This document shows, one piece after another, positions 12,301 to 21,761 of a stretch of DNA of 64,000 nt (positions within the stretch are counted from its first letter, which is position 1; every line of letters starts with the position of its first letter). The DNA is from Blastobasis lacticolella. Its lineage: Eukaryota > Arthropoda > Insecta > Lepidoptera > Blastobasidae. The notes beneath the pieces were generated by a model. That model was not told where the DNA came from. It did no database searches and was given only the letters and a program-made list of their open reading frames with translations. The stretch is from contig LR990053.1 in assembly GCA_905147135.1 (NCBI GenBank), positions 2,616,501 through 2,680,500 on the forward strand. The letters run 5' to 3'. The translations under genes were made by a program, and so were the position numbers.

Positions 12301-14045
12301 AGTGGGGCGCGTCATTTTAAACTAGACGAGCTCTACTAGCAAGACGTGCATGTACGAAAAGGTTGAGGATTATGGGAGCAGCGTGAGAGACCACAGCAAG
12401 TGAAACAATGTGGTCTCCGTCTCTGTCTAGACCTACAGGGACCAGACATGCGACAGGATCTCACCAGGGGGGGATTGATGATGCTACCAGTAGCATTTAA
12501 AAAATTATGATCACTGAAATCCAGTGGCTCTGCATTTTTGTTGCCTAAAACCTAAATGCATGAATCATAGATGTTATGGCCGACAGTTACCGCTTACACC
12601 GGGTGGCCTGTCTGGTGAAGTCTGGTCTTTCTCCCCATGTAGAATAAAAAAAATCCAATGATAGGAATGACGACCCACCTGTACTTCTTGTGGTTCTACA
12701 GATACAGGCTTCACCTTTTTGCTTTTCTTCTTATCTGTCTTATTTTTCTTGGTCTTGTGCATAGACAAAGGTTCATCATCACTGGACAGGGAAATACCTG
12801 GCAACTCATCTAAGTCTTCATACTTATCAACCTCAAAAAAGATGTCCGCATCAAACTGGGGTTTGTTATCTAAAACCTCTTCAAACTCTTCTTTAATTTC
12901 GTGTTTTTCATTTTCATTATAGACATGGTTCATAATATTTTCTTCGGTGATAAGCCAGTTTGCTAGACCAGATGTTAATTTCCTTTGTTGTCTGTCCACT
13001 TCAATTATGCCTTTCTCTGTTATCTGAGGAAAAATAAAATTAACATCTATTTTAGATGTAAGTGTAGACATTGTAACTATAATGTAACATGGCAGGCACA
13101 GCTTTAATTCGCAGTACCAAACTATATTGTATAAAAAACAGAAATTGTCTTATTACCACTATACTACTATCTCAGAGACCACCTGAAACATTAGCCACAT
13201 TGAATAATAAATAATAATAAAATTAATATATTAGGTATCATCACAGGGATGACAATTGGCTCCCGAGACTGTTCACTAGTCGCAGAAGAACTTGGTCCTC
13301 TTGAGTAACAAGCAATTAAAGGGGTAGCTGGTATTTTATTCTGCCATGCCAGAAATAAATTTTATTTAATAGAACTTACTATGCATTATAATTTATTATA
13401 CTTTGTCTGATCGCAAAGTGTCATTTCTTGATATATCATCATCCAAACAGTCTATCCCAACTTCTACCTTCCCATAAAAGATTCTGACCCAAATGACCTT
13501 AAAATAAAAAATGTTTAAATACTTACCTCACCGTTAATTTGCAATATGTCATACAACGCTGCCTGACCACGTATACATTTCTCTTTGAAATTGTAACTTT
13601 TCTCCAGCTGTGCTGTGCATAAGTAGCAGAAGTATTGTAAGAAACTTAATTCAGGGATGGTCTGTAAAACAGAAATTCTGTCATTAAATTTACAATCTTA
13701 CAGATGGTTGACTTGAAAAGTAAATAATAAATTCGGGGTGGCCAAATACTGTAATAATGGGGTGGATTAGAGTTGGGCTGGTCTTGTTATTTAGTAAAAA
13801 ATAAATACCTTTTTAATAATATGGTAGGCATATTCATAAATGTGAGGATCTTTACTTATAATTTTTTTAAATAAGTAAATTAATTTTACAAGGGAACCTG
13901 CACTGTATACAAACTTGTATCAAAAATAATTGAAACTTACTTTGAATCCTAAGCAGTGGTAATACGTGCCGAAGGGTAACGAGAAAGAGTCATACATTTT
14001 CACATTCCTAGCGAGGCATATTCGACATACTTTCAAGTTTTCCAT
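196..14045 (-). CDS. ZAD / AT-hook / C2H2 zinc-finger protein, eight exons, 3' end outside window
   Basis: Probable nuclear DNA-binding protein of the arthropod ZAD zinc-finger class. Predicted coding exons, 5' to 3' on the minus strand: 14045-13941, 13661-13527, 13023-12679, 11318-11169, 3981-3844, 2602-2475, 1058-984, 328-196; all have GT-AG boundaries and compatible phases (0,0,0,0,0,2,2,0). The first 403 residues are visible. Residues 7-50 hold the two CxxC pairs of a ZAD domain (C7/C10 and C47/C50); about 100-195 is acidic, then lysine-rich; an AT-hook core (KKRGRPRK) lies near 204-211; five C2H2 fingers run from about 269 to 399. The start has a strong context (ACCATGG). ZAD domains dimerise, and C2H2 fingers and AT-hooks bind DNA (family knowledge). 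Join of exon 4 to exon 5 spans a 7.2-kb intron containing another gene: phase fits, and the fingers have no start of their own, but transcripts could show two genes. The DNA target is unknown. Confidence 0.83.
363..615 (-). repeat. Rep-C SINE-like element with 11-bp target duplication
   Basis: Non-coding 253-bp copy of a family seen five times here. Both sides carry ATGTAATCTTT (352-362, 616-626), the mark of LINE-driven insertion. The CAT-rich left end is the (ATG)n 3' tail read on the minus strand. It fills the intron (or 3' end) next to exon 8 of the zinc-finger gene. Confidence 0.75.
984..1058 (-). CDS. ZAD zinc-finger gene, exon 7 (fingers 3 and 4)
   Basis: 75 bp with phase 2 on both sides. 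Supplies the His pair of finger 3 (H-x3-H) and the CQHC pair of finger 4. Acceptor GTTTTCAAG, donor GTGAGT. Finger 3 keeps perfect C-x2-C-x12-H-x3-H spacing across the splice, which supports the join to exon 6. Confidence 0.82.
1083..1200. mobile_element. Small inverted-repeat element (MITE-like)
   Basis: Arms starting ATGCAACTG with GGTATTAAAACA and GAGTGTC face each other around a GC-rich loop (gaggcgcagccga), about 120 bp. The remainder of the intron 1201-2474 is AT-rich with nothing I can name. Confidence 0.5.
2475..2602 (-). CDS. ZAD zinc-finger gene, exon 6 (finger 2, start of finger 3)
   Basis: 42 codons plus two bases. Holds a full finger C-x2-C-x12-H-x3-H (residues 298-318) and the CxxC half of the next finger, whose histidines are in exon 7. 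Acceptor CCGTCCGCAG, donor GTGAGC (phase 2). Confidence 0.82.
2642..2893. mobile_element. MITE-E copy 1, 3-bp CTG target duplication
   Basis: Perfect terminal inverted repeats TAGCCGTATTCACAATG, flanked by CTG on each side. Non-coding, 252 bp, in the intron just upstream of exon 6. A second, inverted copy is at 6043-6257. Confidence 0.7.
2897..3044 (+). repeat. SINE-A fragment, 3' part
   Basis: Matches the distal part of the complete copy at 51137-51456 (ggttcccctggtagc to the gatgacg tail). It abuts the MITE-E copy. Confidence 0.65.
3119..3400 (-). repeat. Rep-D interspersed repeat
   Basis: Family marked by CACTGCTGGGCAATAGGC, then agatctccacaaaggccggt and gctgcgtcttccggtacgtggtcg. Starts with CAT repeats, again suggesting an (ATG)n tail on the minus strand. 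Other copies lie near 10030, 20035, 45141 and 50335. Confidence 0.6.
3844..3981 (-). CDS. ZAD zinc-finger gene, exon 5 (finger 1)
   Basis: 46 codons: a charged IEEQMEE segment followed by one C2H2 finger (CNLC...H-x-x-x-x-H) with the usual Phe and Leu/Phe core positions. Acceptor CCGTTCCAG, donor GTGAGT, phase 0. Confidence 0.82.
4276..4965. mobile_element. Non-autonomous hAT element, 690 bp, 8-bp target duplication
   Basis: Ends are CAGTGTTGGGCA and TGCCCAACACTG, flanked by GCGAGCGG on both sides (4268-4275 and 4966-4973): the classic hAT pattern of short inverted termini and an 8-bp duplication. The inside is AATTGATTAATTG-type repeats with no transposase, and a perfect palindrome GCGGCCCGATCGGGCCGC at about 4704-4721. 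Confidence 0.85.
4974..5357. mobile_element. GC-rich inverted-repeat element next to the hAT
   Basis: Both ends carry (in opposite sense) GGCCACACAGAAAAGACG followed by cgcagacacg and CGCGGACG repeats. Outside it, ttaagcgag-like words also face each other, so the hAT may have landed in the left arm of a larger inverted-repeat element. Apparent open frames here come from the low stop content of GC repeats. Confidence 0.5.
6043..6257. mobile_element. MITE-E copy 2, inverted relative to copy 1
   Basis: 215 bp; terminal TAGCTGTATTCTCAATT and CGTTGTGAATACGGCTA with CTG on both sides. The internal sequence is the reverse complement of 2642-2893 with some divergence and a deletion. Confidence 0.65.
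6290..6415. repeat. Rep-D-like fragment
   Basis: Holds ccattgctgggcataaataaggcctcc and catccagcatccacctgcagcc, related to Rep-D and to 56030-56200. The following 6420-8080 is AT-rich intron sequence with no recognisable feature. Confidence 0.4.
8172..9659 (+). CDS. Secreted MBF2-family protein, two exons
   Basis: Exons 8172-8366 and 9504-9659 (donor GTATGT, acceptor CTCCCACAG, phase 0) give 116 residues ending in TGA. The first 20 or so residues form a signal peptide with a Val/Phe/Leu core; the C-terminal half has the GG-x-GYSFVNLRMKSDRGKG block and final hydrophobic strand typical of the MBF2 family. Silkworm MBF2 was described as a co-activator with MBF1 and FTZ-F1, but most family members carry signal peptides and have no proven role, so nuclear function should not be assumed. 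I chose the ATG at 8172 over an upstream in-frame one at 8085 because it opens directly on the signal peptide. The gene lies inside intron 4 of the ZAD zinc-finger gene, on the opposite strand. Confidence 0.85.
8480..9230. repeat. Decayed repeat in the MBF2 intron
   Basis: Contains words shared with 46440-46570 and 36000-36260 (ctaactcggttaga, ccgcagtactagc, gaagtcgcaacgggccagc), so an old interspersed element. Boundaries unclear. Confidence 0.35.
9875..9880 (+). promoter_or_regulatory. Polyadenylation signal of the MBF2-family gene
   Basis: AATAAA 216 bp after the stop codon, in an AT-rich 3' UTR. It is the first canonical signal on this strand after the gene. Confidence 0.55.
10030..10290 (-). 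repeat. Rep-D interspersed repeat
   Basis: Same landmarks as 3119-3400 (actgttgggcacaggcctccccc to cactacgtggtggccac), with a small insertion after the first third. The word attatttggccacctgaccat seems specific to this copy. Confidence 0.5.
10671..10772 (-). pseudogene. Partial tandem copy of AT-hook exon 4
   Basis: About 100 bp nearly identical to 11149-11246: the last 26 or so codons of exon 4 plus its GTGAGT donor and a few intron bases. The AT-hook half is missing. One change is silent (Leu codon) and one replaces Leu with Ser. A weak AG at the 5' break (...GATGCTAG) would allow phase-0 use as an alternative exon without the AT-hook, though there is no good pyrimidine tract. Most likely a recent partial exon duplication, otherwise an alternative exon. 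Confidence 0.6.
11169..11318 (-). CDS. ZAD zinc-finger gene, exon 4 (AT-hook)
   Basis: 50 codons: a proline-rich start, the AT-hook core KKRGRPRK, a basic Arg/Pro/Ser stretch, then an acidic tail ending IKLT before a GTGAGT donor. Acceptor CACCAG, phase 0 on both sides. The 3' half is present again at 10695-10772. Confidence 0.78.
11621..12029 (-). mobile_element. 5'-truncated RTE-like retrotransposon, 17-bp target duplication
   Basis: Minus strand reads the C-terminal end of an RTE-type polyprotein (KRPRRRPKKRWIYIAESNA and RAKWRRMSKKADPG). GTTTGAAGGATAAGGAT stands on both sides (11604-11620, 12030-12046). The tail is gacgatgatgtg. Sister copy at 21762-22274. Confidence 0.75.
12083..12333. 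mobile_element. MITE-T copy 1, TA target
   Basis: About 35-bp inverted ends (agctcgtttaatctaaaatg with cgccccacta), flanked by TA. Nearly identical inside to 22925-23153. TA duplication points to Tc1/mariner-type mobilisation. Confidence 0.7.
12500..12640. repeat. Short dispersed repeat downstream of exon 3
   Basis: gctctgcatttttgttgcc, cctaaatgcatg and acagttaccgcttac recur at 37330-37440. Likely the end of a CR1-like or SINE element. Confidence 0.4.
12679..13023 (-). CDS. ZAD zinc-finger gene, exon 3 (acidic and lysine-rich linker)
   Basis: 115 codons. The first half is rich in Glu/Asp (residues about 125-170) and the end is lysine-rich (KTKKNKTDKKKSKK), typical of an unstructured linker with a nuclear localisation signal. 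Acceptor TTTTCCTCAG, donor GTGGGT. An ATG upstream of the acceptor would extend the frame into the intron, but the splice signal and the phase of exon 2 favour a start at 13023. Confidence 0.82.
13527..13661 (-). CDS. ZAD zinc-finger gene, exon 2
   Basis: Codes for residues 36-80, the second half of the ZAD domain, with the CYLC pair at 47-50 and the helical C-terminal part. Acceptor TTTTACAG, donor GTAAGT, both phase 0. Confidence 0.85.
13941..14045 (-). CDS. ZAD zinc-finger gene, exon 1
   Basis: Codes for residues 1-35, including the first zinc-binding pair of the ZAD domain (CRIC at 7-10). The ATG lies in ACCATGG context; the donor is GTAAGT directly after a lysine codon (phase 0). Confidence 0.85.
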
Positions 14046-15090
14046 GGTTTGAAAATTTACTATCTCAAAGAAAATTCATATATTCGTGATATTCCCGCAC
14101 TTGATAGAGTTAGAAAATAGACAGAAGTTCTACGTGTAATTGCCTTTATTAACTAAAGGTAATCGCATGAAAATAAGTCTTAATTTATATTTTCATGATC
14201 GCTAATAAATATTTGAAACAATTTTGTTAAATTAAGAAATTAAATTACAGCGTATTTAATGTAAATTCATAAATTAATTTCCCAAGAATGTCTACTTTTA
14301 CACAAGACGCTAACATTCCGCCATTTTTGTTTGTTAAGTTTGCGTTTCGTTTTTCCAGAGTACAGATGAAGAAAAAAATAAAAGCAATATTTTGCTATTT
14401 ATTTTGTTAGATTCAAAGGATTAAAACTATTAATTTAAAATATTGATGTCAGCGCGCCGGTTCATTAGCGCTAGTTAACTTGCTATTTAATTTTCATGTA
14501 TGTGGCTCTATGGCTGCATAGATTGATGGTTCTTTGCTTTGATATTATAAAAAAAAGACATTTATTTTCGTTTCGATTATGATAACTTTAAACGTTTTAA
14601 TTTTTTTCCGTGGCTAAAAAATAACAGCAACGCGCCCCGCAACGTCGTAAATGCGAACCTACGTTGCCAGGCGTCAACCAGTGCTGCAGCTTTTGCTCCA
14701 ACGTTCTTGATAGGCGCTAACAGCTTCATTTTGTCTTATTTCTCATCATCATTTGAGAATCATCTAAACCTGCGCCACCTACATTGTTCGTTTGAACTTT
14801 TTAACGTTTTAATCGTTTGTCAGAAAACCTTACATTGATGAACGAAAATGATTGAATTTATTTACAACTCATATTACGACACGGCAGCGCCATCTAATAG
14901 CAATCGATCAGTATATTATTTCATCAACGAATTTTTCTGAGGGCCTACTCTCGACATTGTATGATTATTAATTACCTAGTGTTAGTTCGAAATTACATCG
15001 CAAGAATTTTTACCGCGCACGTGCATGATGTGGAATGAGCTCCCTCTCGAAGTCTTTCCTTTGCATTACAACATGGGGTTCTTCAAATGT
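14046..15090. other. 5' flank of the zinc-finger gene
   Basis: AT-rich. Probable 5' UTR and promoter of the minus-strand gene, but no TATA box or initiator can be assigned with confidence. No repeat recognised. Confidence 0.3.
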
Positions 15091-15207
15091 ATAATAAGTA
15101 TGTATTTAAAAAGTATATAAGTAGTTTATCAGTTATCTAGCACCCATAACACAAGCTTTGCTTACTTTGGGGCTAGATGGCGTTGTGTGAATTTGTCCAA
15201 GATTATT
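15090..15207 (+). repeat. SINE-B fragment, 3' part
   Basis: Matches the distal half of the complete copy at 37583-37846 (ttatctagcaccc, acaagctttgcttactttgg, gtgtgaatttgtcc). The tRNA-like head is missing. Confidence 0.65.
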
Positions 15208-15536
15208 TTTGCATTACAACATGGGGTTTTTTAAAAGGCATGTCTACAGGTTTCTCAAAGGCCGGCACTAAATCCGCTTCCCTTAGATTGCCGATGTCTT
15301 GGACGACGGTGGCCGCTTTCCATCAGGTGGACCGTCCGTCCGTGTGCGTCCCTAGGCAAATATTTAATAAAAAAAGTATTTATTCTACACCTACACATTA
15401 CATGCATACACTAATATACACATTACCTGCTAAATATATAACAACAATTTAACAAAACTAAAACATAACTAACTAAAACAAAAAAAAAACTACAAGTACC
15501 TACACACATTATTTATAAAAATAACATAACAATAAT

Positions 15537-15911
15537 GAGGAGTTTTCCAGTAGGTATTGTCAGTTGGTTTCAAAAAGCATCAATAGATGGCGCTCCCACA
15601 AATTTGGTAATCAGCCAACTAATACTAAACTTAAAAATGAATGTTTATTAATATAAACATAACTGTTAAAGGTTGAACGAACTGTACAAAGAAATATTTA
15701 TAGACATTAGCACTATGTTCCATTATTATTACAACCTCTTAAATTATTGAAAACTATTGACAAATACAATATTATCCAATACAACTTATCCAGCGTTTAT
15801 ATCCTCTTTGCTAAGAACCTATTTCAAGCGATTATCAATTACCAAAATTGTCGGGGCGCCATCTCGTGAGTGGTTAAGGATTCTTTAGATACCTATTGGA
15901 AAACTGCTCAT
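15537..15911. mobile_element. MITE-F copy 1
   Basis: About 375 bp with inverted ends tgaggagttttccagtagg / cctattggaaaactgctca. Carries tagatggcgctcc near one end and gcgccatctcgtg near the other. Related copies at 27727, 49791 and 63253. Confidence 0.65.
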
Positions 15912-16144
15912 TAACTTAAAGGTACATACCTACATGCCATAAAAGGAGGCTTCACATGTTGGTCTCGGCAACAGACAGGCCACTGGCATGAGACTGGACC
16001 ATCATGAGAATGTAGAGAGAGTATTGGCTTCTATTCGTGAAGTCTCGTGCATGTTGGCCATGTCTCGTCTGTTTGTCATAGACAAGGCGTCCATCACTTG
16101 CTATGAACTCCAGAAATCTACGATGTCGAATAACAGTCCAAATC

Positions 16145-16682
16145 GTTATAATTGCCCAAGTCACTTTACTTTTTAGACAGAGTCTAGGTACATACCTACC
16201 TATAAGGTTGGGTCTAAAGTAAGTCTAGGTACATACCTATCTAGGTGGACCTACACCAATCGATTGGTTCTAGGTCCAAAATGTATAAAAATAAATATAC
16301 AAGTCTGATAAGCAATAGATTTGCAGAATTTTTTTACGTAGGTATCGACATTACGTCGATACGTCAAGTTTGAAACTCCACATGTTGGCCCAAAGTTGAA
16401 GCAAAACTTTTGCCGGGACTTAGCGAGACTTGATGGACTCTTTACATTCTTTCCTTGTAGGGAGTTGGTAGAGAAAAATTATCGACGTGATATGTTTATT
16501 ATTGTACATTTTGGACCTAGAACCAATCGATTGGTGTAGGTCCACCTAGATAGGTATGTACCTAGACTTACTTTAGACCCAACCTTATAGGTACCTACCT
16601 ATAAGGTTGGGTCTAAAGTAAGTCTAGGTACCTATGTACCTAGACTCTGTCTAAAAAGTAAAGAGACTTGGGAAATTATAAC
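16145..16682. mobile_element. Fold-back element with about 130-bp arms and an extra hairpin
   Basis: The left arm (16145-16283) and right arm (16490-16682) are near-perfect inverted copies starting GTTATAATT-CCCAAGTC. The right arm contains an added palindrome with 33-bp arms (16561-16628). The unique centre of about 200 bp has no ORF. Confidence 0.75.
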
Positions 16683-17299
16683 ATTGATTAAATAAACAAG
16701 TAAGCGACGCTGATTGAATAATGAAGACATCCATATGTATACACCAAGATAGTTGCTAAAATATGGCCTTTTTCATTGTTCAAAAAGTTGTTACTTACCT
16801 ACTTGTTAATTTCAATCAATTTTATAAATTCCCAAGTCGTTTTACTTGTACAATGTATTGTGACTATGTTTAAAAAAAAAGAGTAATTAGGTGGTAACTA
16901 AGTATAAAAAGAGTAGGTATATTTTTTACATAGAGTACCTACCCACCTTCCTCTATAAGGTCGCCCTTATCTTCCTGGAAAGTTTCATTTAAATGAGATA
17001 TCCATACGATAGATAAGATAACAAGCGATAACAGTTACCTACCTATCTATTTGTTTTACACAATAGTTTATTTAGCATGTAGTGGTTGGATTTCACAACT
17101 ATTTTTCTTTCTATGAAATGTTAGATTAGATTAGTTAGTTTTCTTTTTTAATAGGTAATTTATTGAGTCATAACAGATTATTACAATGTCCAAATATAAA
17201 ACTAAACATCCGTAACAAATAGCACTTTGTCTAAACGATTAGATTTTCAGTAAGTTTAGTTCAACTGTACAGATTATCATTTTTGTCTAAACACATACG

Positions 17300-17402
17300 G
17301 CTTAAGACGTGAGGATGTCAAAGATCAGGCAAAGTGGAGAAAGCAAAGCAGGAAAGCGGACCCTGGCAGTAGCCAGGATTGACCGTTCGGATGATGATGA
17401 TG
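17300..17402 (+). mobile_element. RTE 3'-end relic
   Basis: About 100 bp: ggcaaagtggagaaagcaaagc, then ggatgatgatgatga. Same C-terminal end and GATGAT tail as 21762-22274, in the opposite sense. Confidence 0.6.
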
Positions 17403-17689
17403 ACATACGTTTAAACTGTACAGTACGACTGCACAGTTAAAACTGAATTGAACCACTTTACAAACAAGGATTGCAATGCCAGCCCCTCATCCCCAAGACC
17501 GGACCGACCAAATATAACTATTGGCCACTAAAAATACTACTTACCTCTCTCTAAGCTGGTATTGACTGTAGATAAGAAGAGAAAGGAACCTAATTTCATC
17601 AGTCTTTCTGAGGATTTCACTTCGTACAGGTACCTAAGTCACTGGCTGACCAGTCAGTATTTACCTATCCGAAAATGAAGTGAAATGAT

Positions 17690-18470
17690 ATCGTTATGAG
17701 CTTCTTAGGCTGGCAAACCAATGTTATATGAATGTTTCTACTAGTGGGCATGGGATCCCATCACCATCTTAAGAGCCTAAGCCTACCTTACTTGTACTTG
17801 GTCCCCCTGCTGGCAGACGGACGAGACTCTGGCTTTACCCTAACGGGCAAGTGTGATTCAGATGAAAGTCGTCGCACGTAAAATGCCAAAACCCTTAAAA
17901 TTAATGGCAGGTCATTTCAGGATACCGGACACGGATTGGGCGTCGTCATAAAACGACAACGATGTGCAGGAGGATCACCCTACTCCTGTGTTAAGTCGGT
18001 TAGGGTTATCGGGTCCAGGACGGGCAAGGTTAAAGACGTTAGCCCACAGCTTCCTGGAACGTTGACACGCTGGCAGGACGGGTGTCCCTCGGAAGATGAT
18101 CTGGTGGGCGTTGCTGCCCAGGTCAGTGCCCGAGGATAGACCTCGAGCACCGACTTGGACATGTACCGAGACATGTACCGCGATTCCGATTCAAGTGGAA
18201 CTGGAAGGAGTCACTTGAGATCGGCGGTCTGAAGATTAATGTGGCGAAGTCAACTCTAATTAATCACCCCTTGTCGGGATCTTTCAGCACGATATCGTCA
18301 TTATACATGAGCACTGAGCAGCCATGGAGGTTGCTCATTATAGTCTCGATGCTGTCTGACAGTACCTCTATCAAGCTGAAAAGAAGAGATGTTTTGATGT
18401 TCACTTCTTCGGCGTTTAAAATTCTTGCCACTACAATATTATTCACAGGGTATTAAGGAGTGGAAGTTCA
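17690..18470. other. Unassigned sequence
   Basis: Moderate GC with short open frames on both strands, none with a recognisable motif or credible splice signals. Could be a decayed element. Confidence 0.25.
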
Positions 18471-18591
18471 AAATGTCACCACGACCTTATTTTCCAAAAA
18501 CTGTTAGATATGACTTAGGCGTTTCTGATATACATATATCGACACAATTACTCATATGTCCGCTTAGATTAAATATACAGTTAATCTAAGT

Positions 18592-18811
18592 CTGGCCGGG
18601 TGTTGTGACCAGAGGACCAGGGGTCCAACAGGTAATCGTCTGAAGTAATCTCGTAGTATTTTACTTAAATCGCGGAAATAGGAACACTTCTCTAGCGCGA
18701 TGTAGGAGGGTCAGCGCCATCTATGTGCGATGCTTATCAACTTTTTGTTCGTGTACTCGTAATAAGAGTTGAGTTTCCCTATTGTAGCGATATATATCGG
18801 CTGTCGCTACA
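18592..18811 (+). repeat. Solo LTR-like fragment
   Basis: Shares ctggccgggtgttg, accagaggacca, ctagcgcgatgtagga and the TGTCGCTACA end with the fuller LTR at 59664-59925. No internal region beside it. Confidence 0.5.
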
Positions 18812-18975
18812 TTCCTGTTTATTATAGTAAGTAAATATTTCAATTGCGACATAGCGATCTTCAACATTCTCCAGCGCAGACAATACGTACAGAAATACCC
18901 TCCACTAATGTGTAGGCTAAAGTCATCGCAAGTCCAGCTGTTACCTGTATTATGGGCTGGTGATGTATGATAATG

Positions 18976-19140
18976 TGTCGGTGGCCAAGCGGTTAAGTAT
19001 CCGACTCGTAAGCGAAGGGTACCGGATTCGAATCCCGCTGCGGCCATGTACCAATGTCTCTTTTCTGAATCATGTACAATAGTTGAATTCTAACCAATGC
19101 TGCAAATTCAGGCAACTGAATTTGTAACCATGATCCAATC
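18976..19140 (+). repeat. SINE-A fragment with tRNA-like head
   Basis: gtggccaagcggttaag (A box) and ggattcgaatcccgc (B box) followed by the SINE-A body. Its distal part resumes near 19905 on the far side of a CR1 fragment. Confidence 0.65.
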
Positions 19141-19880
19141 TTTTTTTTTTGTTATCCGGCAGACAAACAGGCATGCGGGGCACCTGATCGAAAGTGGTCA
19201 CTCTTGAACGATCTCATGTCATAGTCCAAAGGAAACACTGTGGCTGGGAGCTCATTCCACATCCGAAAGAAACGTTCTTTCAAACCTTCGCGTGGTGACC
19301 AACAAAGGGTCTACGTAGTGGGGATGAGTAAACAGCCCACAACGGGTGGTGCGATGGCGGAATTGTGCTGTTGGCACCAGATCGAAAAGTTCCTCGGAAC
19401 ACTCCCCATTGTACAGCCGGTAGAACACACACAGGGAGCCAAAGTCCCTTCGGTTAGTCAGTGGTTCTAACTTCCTTGTTTGTATGGGATCGTCGACAAT
19501 TCGTACGGCGCGTCTCTGTACGGAGTCCAGAGGATTAAGCAGGTTGGCAGTTTCGCCAATGATGGGAACAATACTCCATGTGAGGCCGCACCTGCGCCTT
19601 GTACAGCAGCAGGCGCTGCCCTGGGGTGAAGTATCGCTTGGACCGGTTAAGCACTCCAAGCTTTTTCGAAGCCAGTTTGGCCTTACCTTCTAGGTGACTC
19701 CGGAATCGCACGCTATCCGATATGTCGACACTAAGGATCTCGATACTATTTGAAATGGAAAGGGGTGTTCCTTGGAACTGCAGCACCATGATAAAAGGAT
19801 CCTTTTTGGCAGAAAATGCGCAGACCTGTGTCTTTGAGGGGTTGAATTCCACCAGGTTCAATCTGCCCCAGTGAGCTTGC
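19141..19880 (-). mobile_element. CR1-like retrotransposon fragment, frameshifted
   Basis: The minus strand encodes the C-terminal end of a CR1-type reverse transcriptase in two frames: FNPSKTQVCAFSAKKDPF, ASKKLGVLNRSKRYFTPGQ, then DSVQRRAVRIVDDPI and FGSLCVFYRLYNGECSEEL. At least one frameshift; no upstream domains. A T-run marks the A-rich 3' end. Confidence 0.75.
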
Positions 19881-19899
19881 TCTAAGGAGCCTGGAGGAG

Positions 19900-19985
19900 T
19901 CTGGTCTGCTCCACTGTAATTACCTGATTGCCAAATCCTGGATCATGGTCAAGGTGGACCCCGGGCCCTCGTGTTACAAAGCTCG
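19900..19985 (+). repeat. SINE-A fragment, 3' part
   Basis: gctccactgtaattacctga to ggaccccgggccctcg. It continues the copy interrupted after 19140, with some bases lost. Confidence 0.55.
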
Positions 19986-20034
19986 TGCTCGTGGGCCTAA
20001 GTTTTACAAAGGTAATCTGCTAGCTCATTTGTCA

Positions 20035-20108
20035 TCCTCTCATTATATCAGCCGAGAGACGCCCACGCAGGGCATAGACCTCCCCCAGAAATCTCCACAA
20101 AGGCTGGC
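20035..20108 (-). repeat. Rep-D fragment
   Basis: About 75 bp from atatcagccgagagacgccc to atctccacaaaggctgg. Confidence 0.5.
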
Positions 20109-20485
20109 TGGCCTTGTGCTATAGGTAATCAATAAACTCAAAAGTTTTGAGCTCACTACAGTAGCTCACACACTAAGGTATTTTTAATAAAGTCACCCCA
20201 AAGGGGTACCTGGAGTCATGCGTCTTGGGGCGATCAAAGAGAATATAATTACTACGTGGGGCGAGACTAGCTAAACCTACGCCGTTCTGAGCCTACAGTG
20301 CAGTAATAGGCATTTTAGTAATTTTGAGATACCTAATTACATTCCCTGAATCTACATCGTTATTTATTTCCTAGCTAAACTGCAGTTTTGAAATGGTAAA
20401 ATAAAATACAGTATAATTGTGCTCCATACAAGTTGATAATACTGCAACAGAATTTGAGTAATTTTTAAATAAGTAAACAAGTAAA

Positions 20486-20722
20486 GTTGGCCGTGTGGTG
20501 TCCATCAGAGCTACACTCGCGGGTGTCGTACAAGGCGACTAATGTTATCGAGACAAAGATCTCCGTCTCCGTAGGCTGGAAAATGGGCAGCAGTGTTTTC
20601 CATTGTTATACTTATAATACTGTGATCTCCAACCTGCCTGCCAAGCGTGGAGATTATGGCAATAACCTCCCCTTTCGTGGGAGAGGCCCTAAATGCTGTG
20701 CACTGTTATGGGCTGTGGTGGG
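20486..20722 (+). repeat. Rep-C SINE-like element with 11-bp target duplication
   Basis: Same family as 363-615 in the opposite sense: begins ccgtgtggtgtcc, ends gttatgggctgtggtg. AAACAAGTAAA is duplicated at 20475-20485 and 20723-20733. The next 1 kb (20740-21740) is AT-rich with nothing recognised. Confidence 0.75.
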
Positions 20723-21761
20723 AAACAAGTAAAATGACACTGCAATTTTACGTCCGTACAGTACGTACAGTACAGTTTCGTATATGTAGATATTTAATAG
20801 GTTAGAAATAAGGATGAAAAATAAGGTCCTTTTTTAGTATTGAACAATTTGAATTTTAAAGTTGATTTAACATTGTGTCTACATAGAGTTGTTTAAAATA
20901 CGTACGTTTTAGAGGCGTATCTATATTTATTTTATTTATTACACTAGTAAACAAAGTTCTTATATTAGGTCTAAATCATTCTTGCAGCCTACGCTACACT
21001 TTCGGTTGCTCAAAATACAAGCACAGACGACGGAACTACCGTTGACTGCGACGCCATACCTGGTTCTTGTGACCTAACCCTTATTACTACACCCTTGCAA
21101 TTCTGGCTGGTGTTGTACCCAAACGGAACTTTGTTTAACAACAACTACCGAACTTTAAATATTGAGAACTGACAAAATAGCAGTAAAAGCAAGTTTTACT
21201 GCAGGCTAAGTGCTTTTAAAAACGTTTATGCATAAAAACTGGTTGCAGTAATGGGGGGTAAAATAAATAAATAGCCATAATTATTTTATTTATACATATA
21301 ATTTTTTTAAATTACAAGCAGTCACCGTATACTTCAATCTGTAACCTGTTAGTTGTCATTCACAGTTTTAAATTATGTGTTTATTTTCTTGTGAGTTAGG
21401 TACCTAATTATAATAATTGTTAAATATAGGTAAATAATTGATTTTACATTTTTGTTAGCGGGTACCAAAGCATGCAAATAAAAAAAAGGCATCGGGGGCT
21501 ATCCCGAAATGTCATTTTTGCTATTACTGCACTTTAGGCTCGGGAGGGCAGAATACGCCACTGGCCACTGGTATGCGACTGAGTAACGGCTAAGGCTGCG
21601 TGGTTGGTGAGCAGCGGAGAGCGGGAGCGGGTTAAAATATGCATAAACATTGGCTCACCTTTTAATATTAATTTACAAAGATATTATGAGAAATTAAGTT
21701 AAAAACATTTAAAAATTTATCATGATGTGCTAATTTGAAGTGTACAAGTGTTAGTGAGAAT

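Noticed and set aside
18264..18446. 60-codon minus-strand frame containing a YNDDIVL-like piece
   Set aside because: Tempting as a reverse-transcriptase catalytic box or a small exon, but the flanking residues do not fit either and no second motif is near.
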